Shown in pieces: positions 1-12,849 of a stretch of 64,000 nt of DNA (its first letter is position 1; each line of letters begins with the position of its first letter). This DNA is from Gorsachius magnificus (taxonomy: Eukaryota; Chordata; Aves; Pelecaniformes; Ardeidae). The DNA lies in the NCBI GenBank assembly GCA_034008185.1, contig CM067109.1, forward strand, positions 58,148,801-58,212,800, given 5' to 3'. Position numbers and translations under genes: made by a program. The notes beneath the pieces are model-generated. The model saw nothing but the letters and a program-made list of their open reading frames with translations. It was not told the DNA's origin and did no database searches.

Positions 1-1238
1 GGGCATACTTTTCCTATTAAAAATGTAACTATCTTAAAATTTTGTCTTTCTTAACCTCTATAAATCTAACATTGTCAAGAACATGATTTCTAGCCACCCA
101 AGTTTTCTCTCGAGAAACCAGGTGATTATCAGTCCCTATCAACTGACAAGATTCATTTAGAGAAATAACTTGGTTGAAGAAAATTGTAAGTTTGACAGTT
201 GCAAGGAAATAACCTCAGTTCCTTTAAATTTTCATTTTTCTTTTAAAAACCTCTTTGGGACACATGTAAGTGTTGTCCTATATAACAGCCATAAGGACAA
301 TAAAATGGGCAATAGATTCATTGCAGGTTTTACAAATTTTGAAGGTCTACATTTTATGAGCTTATCAATAGTGTGGTCTGTGTGATGATCCTGAATGTTT
401 GATACTCTTCCTGCTCTCTTAAATTTTTGATACTGTTGGCAGAAAACCAGGGTTTTTCTTTAGGAGAGTGCAATTATCCTGACAAAATGTTAATTCCCAA
501 AGGTGCTTGAAATAGCAAAGAGATCATCTTAATGGTAGCATCATATGTGGGGTTTAAAACAAGATGGGAATTAATGGTGCATTTCTATTTTACATGTTCT
601 TTCCTGTGTTAGTGTACAATTGGTAGGTGGTGGTGCTACAACTTATGTGTCTGCTGGCAAGAGTTGTAAAATGGCCAATACACAGAATCTGGCAAAGATA
701 GAACATAATTTCTACCCTCCATGTTAGTTCTACTAAATAAGTAATTAATTGCTGCCTTTGATTCTGGTTAAGGTTTTTCATTCATTGCCAGTTACTAGCT
801 GCAGTTAATGAAGGACCAGTGATAACAAAATATACAGACATGAAATTCAAAATTTCTCGCAGTTCTGACTTGTGTCATCTGTAAGCGTTGAGCAGACTTT
901 GAGCTCAGACCTTGATTCAGGCCTTGGTTTAGACAAGTGTTAAGCACATGGTCTATGTTAGTGTGTCCTTAAGAACAACAACTGAAATTGCATCAATTGT
1001 AGATGGCTTAAGTATCATCTTAAAACTAATCAAATACTCAAGTACTCTGTGGATGTGGGTTGTTAATAGACCAGAGTGCAAGCCAGTTTAATGAGATCCA
1101 TTTGCAATACAGATGAAAAACAAGGATTGAGACAGCCTGACTTTCCAAGGATTCAGCATGTTGTGCTTTCTGTTATCGTTCTTTAAAAATCAGGACATAG
1201 TCTTTTTCCCAGTCTTTTTGTTCACATATCATACTCAC
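1..1238 (-). other. ALDH1A1: ALDH1A1 intron 3 (5' part; continues off the window)
   Basis: AT-rich sequence downstream (in gene sense) of exon 3. The donor on the minus strand reads GCT|GTGAGTAT at the exon border. No exon 4 is recognisable, so the intron continues past position 1. Short open frames here have no family resemblance and I treat them as chance. Confidence 0.85.
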
Positions 1239-1379
1239 AGCTAAAATCAGCCGATCTCTTTCAACTAAGTCAGCTAGTTTATTCAAGAGCCTTCCTCGCT
1301 CTGAAGCATCCATTGTACGCCAGGGTGACCCAAGCTCAAACGCTTTTCTAGCTGCTTTAACAGCCTTGTCTACATCTGC
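1239..1379 (-). CDS. ALDH1A1: ALDH1A1 exon 3 (codons 66-112)
   Basis: This 141-bp exon encodes 47 codons in phase 0 of cytosolic NAD-dependent retinaldehyde dehydrogenase 1, which oxidises retinal to retinoic acid. The minus-strand translation begins [20 protein letters not shown] and later contains [20 protein letters not shown]. These are hallmark stretches of the N-terminal part of the ALDH1A family and match my memory of chicken ALDH1A1 almost residue for residue. The acceptor is CCCCACAG| and the donor |GTGAGT. The exon ends at the Ala preceding the Thr-Met that opens exon 4 in the human gene. The reading frame is intact. Catalytic Cys and Glu residues are encoded by later exons outside the window. 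ALDH1A2 and ALDH1A3 are close paralogues, but exon 1 favours ALDH1A1. Confidence 0.96.
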
Positions 1380-4300
1380 CTGTGGGGAAAACAGAGAAAC
1401 TTAGAATCAAGAATTGCTTCTGTCATCAGTCTTCTAGTTGTTAAACATGCAAGGTGTTTTGCAAGATAAATAAGAGACACCAACCAAAATCTAATCAGAA
1501 TTGGTACAGTAATTTTAGATAGATGGGTTATTTTCTTTCAAACACTTCTGCTATAATTTCAGCAATGTGAAGTTGTATGAGAAACAGATGGGTTCTCAAA
1601 GCTTCTAAAATAGAAACATATTAAGGAACTCTATTTTTAAAATTTAGGTTTTCAAACCCTCTGCCTTCTAGTGTTTTTAATGGGGGATACACCCACCAAT
1701 TACACTGCTGATGCAATTCAATCTCTTTTATGTACAAAGAGATGTCCAAATCTGTAAGTTAAATATTTAAGTACCCAACATTATCTAGAAATATCTGGTG
1801 GTGTGAAGACCAGGTTGGAAGGACCTGTTCCTTGGAATGTCTCATAAAATGACCAAAAATTTATTATTGAGGAAGACAAATCAATGTATTATATTTCTGA
1901 GAGTTTTAAGAAAAACTTGTATTTAAAATAAATTTAACAATCGACTGATTCACCAGGTTTAAAATGCTAAGCCTAAATATTCTAAAGTCTAAACGTTGTC
2001 TTTGCATTAAGCAAGCTAATTTGTAAGTCCATAAATATTTTTTATGACATAATGTATTATTTGTCATTTGACTTTCACCATAGTAGGAAAATTTACAATG
2101 AATCTATGAAACTTTTTTCTGTGCAAGGGTGTTCCAGGCTTTTAGTGCTTGGAATTTTATATTTCACAATTTTTGTAAAAGTTTTCCCAGGAAAACAATG
2201 ACATAAAGAGGAGGTTTGTCCTAGCATTTTGTTAGAAATTAAAAACAAATTTGAAGGAAAAAAAAAGGAGGAATCCATACATGGCACGTTTCCCTGAGCA
2301 ATTTGCATGCATTGTTTAAAGGATTCTTCCAAACTTTTTTCTGTACTGCTCATTGCTAGAGTCTCCTCCAAGGAAACCACTATCAAGGTTGACTAAACCA
2401 GCAAAGTTGACTAAGTGATCAGCAAAGTCAGTTGTTCTAAACGTGAACCAGTTCTCAAATCTTTAACTGATGTTGGTAGCCAAATACTAATTTTTAAAAG
2501 CCAGGAGTGAGGTGGGTAAGTGGCTTGGAAAGCCCAGCACAGACCTGCTAGACAGAAGGCCTACAGAACTTCCCAAAGTTCTTTCCAGGAAGTTTGGGAA
2601 AAGATAGGAAAGATCTCTACAAGTAGCACAGCAGTTACTATAGGGTAATACTGACCAGTCAGTCACCTATATCAGGTAGCTAAAATCTACCAGATTAAAA
2701 AGAATTGCTTCAGAATCTGTCAGAATGTCATCAAACACCTCAACACTTATCTGTGACCCAAAAAACTGCATTCAATGAATATTCAATTAATTATATTTTT
2801 TTCTCATCTCTTTCTATCATAAATATTCTACAGCTTTGCAATATGACTTGGGTGGTATGCCTTGGTCTTTATTGGAAAAGAGCAAGGGGAAACTGTAAGT
2901 TGTACTTGTGTGAATTATGTAAATTAAAACTAAATAAAGTGCCATGTGTTCTTCCTACTAAAAGTGCAGAAAGAGTTAAAACCAAGTAAAATTCTATAAA
3001 GCTAATACAGAGCTGTGAATGAAAAGTAAGGAAAAAAAAGATGTTCTTCAACTGTATGAAATTTAATTTGGGTACATAAATCTACACCATGACTATAAAG
3101 ACTGATAGCTCCTTTCAGAGGTAGTTTAGACTTTTTACAGAAGTGCATTTACTTTACATCCCACTGACCATTTGTTGAGCTGCTTTATTATTACTAGGGG
3201 CCTTTAGGATTAGCGAATGTAGCTTGAAAGATCCATCAAGCTGAAAGGAAAACAGTTCCCACCCACATATACATCTGTGCTTTGTAATCTCCACTTGTTT
3301 TTTTTAAATACCACTGCAAGGCAGTGTACAGCCCTTTGTCAACCCTATTGTACACACAAATTAAATTCCTAAAAATCTCTTGGCTCATTATCTAAAGACT
3401 AGTCTCTAGAATATTAGGTTCACAATGACTGTGTAATTTACTAGATTTGTACATTTCACTTGGCAATTTAGTTAATAGCAGTTGTCATTGTAAAATTGTT
3501 GGAAAGAAAGCAAACCTGTGGGTTTAACAGTGTTATCTCTTTATTTAATGAGTTGTTAGATTGCTTGTAAGGAATGAAAGATACAAAAATTCTCGATGGT
3601 AATTGAACAGTTGCAGGTCATGACTAATTTAATTTGAGGATGATCAAATATCAGGCCAACCTGATTTGCAACATAATTTGGTTTTTAAACATTGAACAGA
3701 GAAGCATGTATGGTTCTAGTAGAATATGATTCAGAAGTTAACAGCGTGCTTATGAAATTCTTTGGCTGAGGACAAAAAGAGCCTGAAATAATCTCAGTGA
3801 CTCTTAGCACTACATACAGGTAACCAGGACTAAAGAAAAGCAAGAGCAAGGCATTTGAAAAACTCATTATTAGATATATGAAATTGTCAAAAGACAGAAT
3901 CATGCAGACTTTTTCAGCCATCTTTGTCTAACTAAAAGTTTAAACTGTGTCTTCACTATTACTGCCTTAATAATGTGTGGTCAGCATTGCTCATGCGCTA
4001 GGCAGAGAGCATTGGAGCCAAAGTTTATTAGCAGATTCATGATGAAATTACAGAACAGAGTAAATAAAATTCAATGAGCACAGGATGTTGAATGAACTGG
4101 CTTTCTATGTTTTTCTGAGAAGCTCATTTCATTTCAGAGTGAATCTTTGACAGTAAGTTAAAGTATTCTGAAAGAGATTGTGCTTATTATATGGGTATTA
4201 TACTGGTAATTTTTGATTAACTTATAATACAGATAGAAAATAGCTTATAAGTTTTATAGTAGTTCTCATGGATAAAGAGGCGTTATTGCATGTTTAAAAC

Positions 4301-5531
4301 ATGCTCGTTATAAAAATCATTTTAGATACGTATATTTCTTGAGTAAAATGAACACCGGATAACATTTTATGAGAAATGTGAGAAATTTTTCTCACTTCTG
4401 CTTGTAAAACTTTTACTTTGAAGATGAAAGTGTAGGAAATGGAATAAATATTTGTAAGGACCAAAACAGTAATTACAAACCCAATTTTATTTTCAGTCAC
4501 AGTCATCACTTTTTGTATACCTGTGAACTGGAAATAGAAGATTCACTTCTCATACTTACTTTCTTAGAGTTCATAAAAAAATATCTTTGGTCATTGGTTT
4601 TAAAACTATATAAGCAACATTCTTTGTTCTATTTAAAATACTACCCTCCCCCTCCCCCACTTGATAACTTATATTTAAGCTGTATACTAGCACTAGGCAA
4701 ATTCTTTATAGTGGAAAAATACATACTATAACAAAAATACAGAGCTGTTTATTTGAGGGTTTAGGTTTTCATTATATCTTTGATTTCATGGCATTTACCT
4801 GTAATTTTCCACTAAGAAACCTGATAAATATGAAAAAAATGAATGTTTGTTTACAGGTGCCAACAATCTTTGTAGTCCTCTGCTTAAGTTCATTAGTTCA
4901 ACATGCTGTAAGGAAACCAGTTTTGGTGGAATTAGTATCTATTTGATAGGTTACATTCATCTTAAGAGTCTTTTTTAGGACTATGTTCCGATACCTTTTT
5001 CACAAAACCAAATATTTGAAAGCGGCAGTACTGAGAAGACATATTCACAGCTAAAAATGTTGATGCTAATTATCATCTTTGCAGAGTCTGTATGGGAAAA
5101 TATCAGTATTTGTTCACTTCATGTTATCTGTAACGAAAAACCTCGTATAAATGTGTAGTGAACGGATTATATCACTGTGTAAGGAAGAGCCAGGAAAAAA
5201 TAACAACCCCCCCAATTAAATTATTAGATGCCACCTATCAAAGATAACAAAAAGAATCAATATTAAATTAACAAAAAATATTTCTTCAGAACTTTCCTCC
5301 TATAAGCAAGATCCTAAGAGTAAAGCAGTTTTTCAGTGTCTGTTAACAAAAAAATATTAAGGCTTAGTAGAAAAGCTAAGAATTACTTGCAGAAGAAGGT
5401 ACACAGGATGAAGTAGGTACATCTATGAGGTGGTGTTTTATATATCAGCACAGATGGATGCTTGCCTACCTTCTTTTAAGGAGCATAATTGAATTTAAAG
5501 CTAGGGTTAAGAGTAAGAAAGAAAACTGTAC
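1380..5531 (-). other. ALDH1A1: ALDH1A1 intron 2
   Basis: A 4,152-bp intron between exon 2 (donor AAG|GTACAG) and exon 3 (acceptor CCCCACAG). It is AT-rich and contains no mobile element or RNA gene I can recognise. Short open frames occur on both strands without coding character. Confidence 0.9.
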
Positions 5532-5636
5532 CTTGTCGCCTTCTTCAACCTCACAGATTTTCTCTTCATTAGCAGGGTTAAAGACTTCAAATTTTTTACC
5601 ACTAACTGAATCATGCCACTCATTGTTTATAAATAT
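5532..5636 (-). CDS. ALDH1A1: ALDH1A1 exon 2 (codons 31-65)
   Basis: This 105-bp exon encodes 35 codons in phase 0. The minus-strand translation starts [20 protein letters not shown] and continues [15 protein letters not shown], the classic opening of the ALDH fold in ALDH1A enzymes. Human ALDH1A1 has the same [16 protein letters not shown] stretch (from memory). The acceptor is TTTCTGCAG|ATA and the donor AAG|GTAC. It joins in frame to exon 1, which ends KYTK, and to exon 3, which starts ADVDK. No frameshift or stop is present. Confidence 0.97.
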
Positions 5637-8600
5637 CTGCAGAAAAAGAAACAGTGAAACAATATTAGTAGCATATATATAGCTGTTGTCTGTTATCTGT
5701 TTAATGAATAAATCTCTCTTTCATAGCTGAGAGCTGCCTGATTGATAGGTACCTGAATTAAAAATGGAATAGCAGTTTCTACATTATTCTGATGAGGTGG
5801 GTAATCACACATGCACTTAACCAGGAACAGCTTTTTAAAATTAACCTTAATAATCAAACTTTCTCTCTCTAAATGATATTTTCACTTTGTTTCATATCAT
5901 AAAAAGATACTCTTACAAAGAGGTCCTTCCTCTCTCAAACTGAAGTCTGTGATGTACGAGGGAGGTACAGACTTAAATCAGCTACCTAAAACTACTTGGG
6001 TTTCGTATGCTGACAGGATTGGTAATGATGGGAGGTCTTTCTGTTACATGCCTCGACAGAAGTAAACCCAGTCCTTGGGTTTAGTATATATAGTACATGC
6101 AGTACCTAGGACAATCTACTTTATTAAACTTTGCTTTGATTTCTCTTCACCCTCTCCTGCCAGAAAAAAAAAGAAAATCCCAACAAAAAATAACCAATAG
6201 CACCTCTTCCTGAAATAAAGTCAAGGAAAAAAACCCAATTGAAGGAAACAAAGAAAGAACCACTTAAGAAGAGTAAAAATCAAGCAAGAATACCTCTCTG
6301 TTTTCCAGTTACAGAAGAAAAATAATGAGAGATTAGGGAGGGGTTCTTTTATTTCTCACCAAAATCCTTTGGCTTTGTGGATTGGTGCTTCATTGAATGT
6401 GATCCTAATCAAGATTTAAAAGCAGAAACATAATGCTTTTAATCTTTTACAGAAAAAGCAGAATTTATTCCATTAAATGAAGATATGAATCACCAATCAA
6501 GAGGAAATGACTGATGTATTCACCAGAAGTACACTGTTAGCAAGCTTAGAGAAAGCCTAGACTGCCCTTGCTGTTGGTGATTGGCGCATGTCACAGAGAC
6601 ACTTAGCCACACATACTGGGAGAAAAGCCCTCTCTCATATATAATTGTTGCCTTGAAAAAAAGTTGAATTACTTTACTGATGAAATCACAAACACCTATT
6701 TCTGTAATTGCTGGTTTTCTGCCTGTCTTAATCTTACAAGAAAAGGAGGACTAGCCCTCCAGACTGAACCAGCACATACCAAAATGTTTACACTGGCCAA
6801 ATTAAAATGTCCAAGAGCTGACAATGAGGGGAATTTCAAGGGTTGCTTAAGGGCAGAAGATGACTGCGGTCCTCAGCTACACATAACCCCCTATACAATT
6901 CAATAGGTGCTAGATGAAAATATATGGGAAACAGTGGAGCTTTTGATCATAGTTCTCAAAGGTAGTTCCTTCTCCTCCTTTGGAAAGACTATTTGCACGA
7001 TCTCATTCTGAACACTTTCACATCATAGTGCTGTTATTTCCCAGGGGTTGTACTATGGGTGCCAGAAGTAGGGTGGTGCCATATTACCATAATCAGCATG
7101 TGACTATATATTCATACAAACATACAGCAAACATGCCTGCTGACAGTCTATATGCCCTCATTGCTCAGCAGGATTACAGCTGCTGGTCATGTACATGGGA
7201 GGCTCTTTCCTCTTCTGTTCCTGCCTGAAAGCTTCTCTGCAAAACACCAGGAATTCAAACCTCTCTGGTTTTGGTCTTCAGCACATGCTGCAACTCCTGC
7301 TTTTGAGGGGTGAACCTCCTTGCCTTGCATGACTTCAGGCTTTCACGACACGATCCTTGGGTAACTCTTTTAGCTGTCATTGCTTTATAATCAGTATAAC
7401 TCTCTTCTGTTTAAGGTGATCCTAACCATTTGATGTTATTCATTATTTATTCAGTAATTTCTATTGATAATCTGTTTAGTTCCAATTTAATGGTCACAGC
7501 TATCAAATCATTTGTCACCCTGACATTGGTGACATTTGCCTGCCTCCCATCCAGCCTTTAGGCATAAAATGAAAACATACTCCTGTTATTTTATTACTGC
7601 CAATGTCTGACTATTATTGTCTGAACTGCAAGGGGTATTACAGCAAACTAATATTACTTGTGTCCATTTTGATATTTTTTCATACTTCATTCCAACTCTG
7701 AGGATCTCTGTTATGTCCCTACACTGATTTCCCTCAGCAGACACCAGCCGTCTTGATTTTCCCAGTCATCACCTAACCCCTTCTACTAAACTGTTGCCTT
7801 TTTGTGGAATATCCATACCAGGTAAAGCAGGCCAGCATGAATTACTCATTTAACTGTCTTATCCTAACTTTTACCTGGCAGGGACTGGAAAAAGTCTAAC
7901 ATTAAAACCAAGAAAATAAGCTAAAATTGCACTTTCCTCAATATTGGTAGAATACCCTGGGTTTTTCTTCAATATTTTTCTATTTCAAGCTTTTCACAGA
8001 GTGCCAAGAATATAGATAGCAATCAAGAAGCATAAATGAACAACAATTGCACAGCAGCAGGCCTACCTCAAAGTTAATCATAACAGCTTACCCAGCAGCA
8101 ATGGAATTGATACCCAAAGTTCATTTAATAAATGTTAGGAACTGTGTCCTTACTCAAAGATTAAACTTTTATAGTGGCTGAAAGCACACTGTGTACTGAA
8201 TTTACTTTGCGTGGCTGGAACAAATACCATCAACTTGTGATTGCAACATTGCTGGTGCACTTAGAACAAGACCCAAACAAAACAAGGTGGACATTGTAGT
8301 TTCCCATATTGAACTTTTATGATACGTAACCTTTTGTTGTATAATAAACCCAGAAATTCAAACCTAGGCCCTTTTGTATGGGAATAAGTAATTGGCAAAG
8401 GTACTGTTACAGCTGAAGGAATAATTAAAGGTTTGAAATCCTTATAAAGTCTAAATGACATCATTCTCCAAATACAGCACAAAATTCCCACCATGTCTGC
8501 TTTACTTTTACTATTAATTTTGTTGACTGTTTGATATGGTACTTTGATTATCTCTCAAGCTCTGATGTCCTAATCTCAGTTGTGCTATATATTCCTTAAA

Positions 8601-8716
8601 ACTATGTCCAAAGAGGGTTTCAGGACTGAGCACTCCTGTGTCTCTCTAGGTTTTAGGTTACTGAATATTAATAAGACTGTTGATGAAATCTGTAGAAATT
8701 AGCCTGCTTTTCCATT

Positions 8717-8748
8717 AAAACAAACAAACACACACACAAACAAACAAG
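8717..8748. repeat. (CAAA)n/(CA)n simple repeat
   Basis: Short interrupted array of AAAC units with a (CA)5-like core, inside ALDH1A1 intron 1. Read directly from the sequence. Confidence 0.85.
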
Positions 8749-9394
8749 GAAATAAACCACTACAATTGTTCCTGAAAAATCAATATTTTTCAATAGTGTA
8801 GGGAAAATATGGCACCATAGACACTATTCTAAAATGGTAAATGTTGTTTTTTAAAAGATATGCTTTATACCATTATTAAAATAACTATAATATTTCTGAA
8901 TTTTCTGTTCTGTCATTTTAAAGATGAAACAAAATTATTTGATTCAGCCCTTGTTAAGTGACAGAGAATAAAACAAACTACTAAAAATATGCTGTACTTT
9001 AGTTGTAATTACTGAGAAGTTATATGATATTACACAGCTGTGAAAATTTAGAAGACAAGCAGAATGAAGGTTGAAGATCTCTGGGTGAAATTTGAAGTAT
9101 TTGTTCACAAATGCAAAATAGAACCTGGGCTATACCCATAGGTGCACAAGGTCTGTGCTGCCCTAGAGCCTGCCATCTCTGAGCCACTGCTGGTAAAATT
9201 GTCAAAGCGGGTTAACTTTTTATTTCTAACTCTGTAGGTTAGCCTTCAAACAGAAAGGGAAACCTCATTGGAAAGATCTGGTACATGGCACAGATGTTGA
9301 AAAGAGGAGGCTATCTTGCAATCAAGTGTTCCGTAGGTTCTTTAAAGTGGAACATAATAATGTATACAGTCCAATGTTAATTGTACCAGTCAAC

Positions 9395-9720
9395 CCGTGA
9401 CTAACCATTTCTGCGATGTCTGGGCTTGGGTCAGTGCTGAAGCAGGGTCACCACCCTAAGCTGCCCTCCCAGTGCTTGAGCCCACCTTCCCACTGCTGAC
9501 TGGCTGGTAACCCTCCCTTCTCACTCCCCCCGTGCTGCTGTGTTCCTGGCACACACGTGAGATCTTGATCATGCTTGTCATCAAGATCATGGCAGGCCCT
9601 CACTAACCATGACCATCTTTAGGATCATGGCGTATTACCCCACCTTTAGTCACCGTGAGAACAATTAGCAGAAAAGATGTGATTCCTGTTTCCTCTTCTT
9701 TAGGGTAAGGGACCCACCGT
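9395..9720. other. GC-rich block of unknown origin in intron 1
   Basis: This stretch is clearly richer in G+C than the AT-rich intron around it and has pyrimidine-rich segments (CCCTCCC, CTCCCCCC). It contains a perfect 9-bp inverted repeat, GATCTTGAT (9561-9569) and ATCAAGATC (9580-9588), around a 10-nt loop. The sharp change in composition suggests an old insertion or a regulatory segment. I do not recognise a repeat family. Confidence 0.4.
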
Positions 9721-11976
9721 TGTTGCTCAGAGTAGCAGGAACATTTAAATAGAAAACCAGCAAATATTTTGGGACAGGCAAATCAAAGCAAATAATGGTT
9801 GACTCAGGGCAGGACAAAGTCAAGACATTAAAACTGCAAGATAAATGCTTTTTGTGACACAGACCTGGGATTTAAACCCTACCACCACAACCACATAAGT
9901 TATGAAAACATGACAGCTTTCAAGGAACAGATTTTGAATAGCATTGAAATTGCTTACACTGACTGACTGAGTGGTTGTTAATAATTGGTGAACAGTTTGG
10001 TAATAACTATCAAGATCAATAAAAATATTATCTTTAAATGGATATGGAAACAATTTGGTATTAATATATCCCTTTTAGCTTGTTTCCATGTGGGCATGAT
10101 ATATAGAGTGTCATTGCTGCCTCCGACAATCAGGACTGACCAGGAAACTCCTGATTTAACAAAAGCTGTCAGGGAAGTAAATATATAAGTCCCTGGAAAT
10201 TTCAGATATGTGATGAAGTTGAATATAAGAATAACCCCACAAAATTCTGCCTGTTGTGAAAGGGCAAAGACAGCAGTTCAATGGTTAATATAAAAAAGCG
10301 CCATTTTTAGTAACTAGCTACATTGCCAAGAAGAGAGACAAACTAAAAGGTAAATATTAACATAATACTGCTATGATGTTACAGTATGCCAAATTCATAT
10401 CTGTCTGTGAAAGGAATAATAGCAAAACTTACCATTTTTGGAAGTTTTAAAGTATTTGTTTATATATTACATTTATTGTACCAAGCAATATCAGCCATAA
10501 TACTAGTTTAGAGTATCTTTCTTATTAATTTTTCTAATACCATTCCCATTTAAAACATAACTTCATGATATTAAATATATACACAACATTGTATCAGGAC
10601 TGTATAAATCAAACTATCCAGATGTCTTTCATAAGCTAGATAGCAGTCTTGCATATGCAGGTATGAAAGACATGAAAGAGAAGGAAAAAGTCCCTCCATG
10701 TAAGTGGTGTTACATACATTGCAGGCATCCGGACTCATAAATGTGCACACATCCATGCTCATTTAATGCTGTGGAGTATATGCTGTAAATAAACAGGATG
10801 TGGATCTCTAAATCCAGGCAACATTGAAGTACTAGCCAAGAGCAGCCCCTGGCATCTCCCTTGTCCTGCTGAAAAAAAACCCCATTTGAGATCATCTTGC
10901 AATAGGTTACAGTGTTTTGGCAGCTTAGATTTTTTGTGTTAGTTTGTCAGACACAGATGTAAAAGACCCATGCTTCTGTGGCACGTGCTGTGCAGGGGGT
11001 GTCTGTGATGACTATGGCCCATGAGGTTTAGGGCTGCATATTTCTTTTGCAAGAATTTAGAAATGTTGTTCCAAGCATTTTGCAATTGTTATTTCACTCA
11101 TATTTTTAGGAGAGAAGATGTCTTTTATTTCAACAATGCAAAGAATTAATGACTCAGACTTCTTTGCACTAGACCTGGAAATACACATCTTGTAGATGAG
11201 ACTATACACTGCTAAAGTTCAGTATTTAAAATTGACCGCAGGTAACAGGCTATTGCAGTCAAAACCTCTGACTGGGTTTATTTCCCAGTGCCAGAGTGCA
11301 ATAAAATCCTTATTCTCTGAAAGTATTGATTACAGTTCAGGTAATCTGACACTGTTCACTCTTTGAGGTTGAAGTTACCTGCAAGACTACAGTATTTCTG
11401 TCATTGTTTAGACAGTTGATTTGGTCACTCAAATGACCTGAGCAGAGAATGGGAAGATGAGACCTGCTCTTTGCCTTTCTCTGTCATCCCAGTGGTTTTC
11501 TTCCTTTCAGTCCTTGAGTACTTTGAACGGACCGTGAGTTAATTTTATAAAGTATCTGATAGATGGGAAGTGCCATATTTGTGTCTGTGCTGCATGAGCA
11601 AAGAAAGTATTCGAATCTGGATAGCTTTGTCTCAGATGGCCCACACCATAGCTCTGCTGAAGTAGATTGTAGGGCCTCTATATTAGGTGCCATATCTTTA
11701 TGAAACATAACTTCTTGCTGCATCTTCCTTAGAATAAGGATCCCCTTTTTGTGGGTACAATATTGTGCAAAGTCTATACGGGGTTTCAGGCCTCAGTGCT
11801 TCTGTACAAGTGACTTAAAAGTGCAATTTAGAGAAGAGAATACTTGATTTCTGATGTTGCAAACATCCTATACGTGATCCCATATTCAGCATCTGCCTAT
11901 AAACTTATTATTTGTCAGGGAAGAATTTTTATGTAATTCACTATTATTGTTATAAACTATAATCCATATTACAGTG

Positions 11977-12030
11977 TGTCATGGTTTAACCCCAGCTGGC
12001 AACTAAGCACCATACAGCCACTCTTTCACT
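11977..12030 (-). mobile_element. ERV LTR remnant (terminal ~54 bp only)
   Basis: On the plus strand this begins TGTCATGGTTTAACCCCAGC and continues with GGCAACTAAGCACCA and a CAGCC tract. The same terminal sequence appears at the low-coordinate edge of the longer LTR at 52512. It is therefore the 3' terminus (in element sense, minus strand) of a related LTR that has otherwise been lost. It lies in ALDH1A1 intron 1. Confidence 0.8.
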
Positions 12031-12770
12031 GATTGATGTAGTCAAGAAAAGTAATAGAACTATATAAAATGTGGGCTATCCTACACTTAGCTATTAATGG
12101 TAACTTTATAAACATGGAATGAAATGTCTAAGCTATCTTCTCTTTAGATACCAGAAACTCTTCCAAAGTTTCGGTACACTGTAAATCTGCCCCCAGATAG
12201 CCTACAACTCTTGTTATGATAAAGCTTTCCTTGACAATGCTCTTCAAATGAGCCCAGCCGCCTGTTTCACACAGGTAAAAGCGATCACCAAATTTCAACA
12301 GCTGCTCAGCTGACTCCTCACAAGCTTTCTTAAGGCAGACAGTAAACGAGCAAATAACACCCCCAGCATTTGTTTAGAGGCCAGGAAGAGTGATGAGGCA
12401 CCAGGGCTGTGTCTGGGCTCCTGCATGCTGGAAGCAATTGAGCATTGCTCAGGTGAGGTCATGCACAGTGCTGAAAAATTGTTGGTACTTATTCATACCC
12501 ACTCTTACAGATTAAAACAGTCATTCAGATATTCTTGAGTTTGATGGTCGTAGTAAATCTTACAGTTACATCTAAACCTGAAAGAGATTTGTGGGCCAAG
12601 AGGAGGCTCATTTCAAGTTCTGATTTAGTAGTTCCAAAATATATCATGGAGTCTCACTGTATTCTTTAAGCAATATGGTTAAAATATGTGAAATTGTTTA
12701 AGGAGCTACTAAAGAATGAAATCATAAGCTTTAAAAGGTTATGTCAATAGAGAATATCTGCTGTGAAATC

Positions 12771-12849
12771 TTTTTTTTTTTTTCCCCAGGTTTTTACTTA
12801 CAAGAAGTTGATATTTGGCTAATATTTCATGTAGCTTCTTTTTTTTTTC
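12771..12849. repeat. Paired poly-T/C tracts
   Basis: Two T runs (12771-12783 and 12839-12849), each followed by a CCCC-containing pyrimidine stretch and GG, lie about 70 bp apart. They may be a small local duplication or independent homopolymers. Confidence 0.5.
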
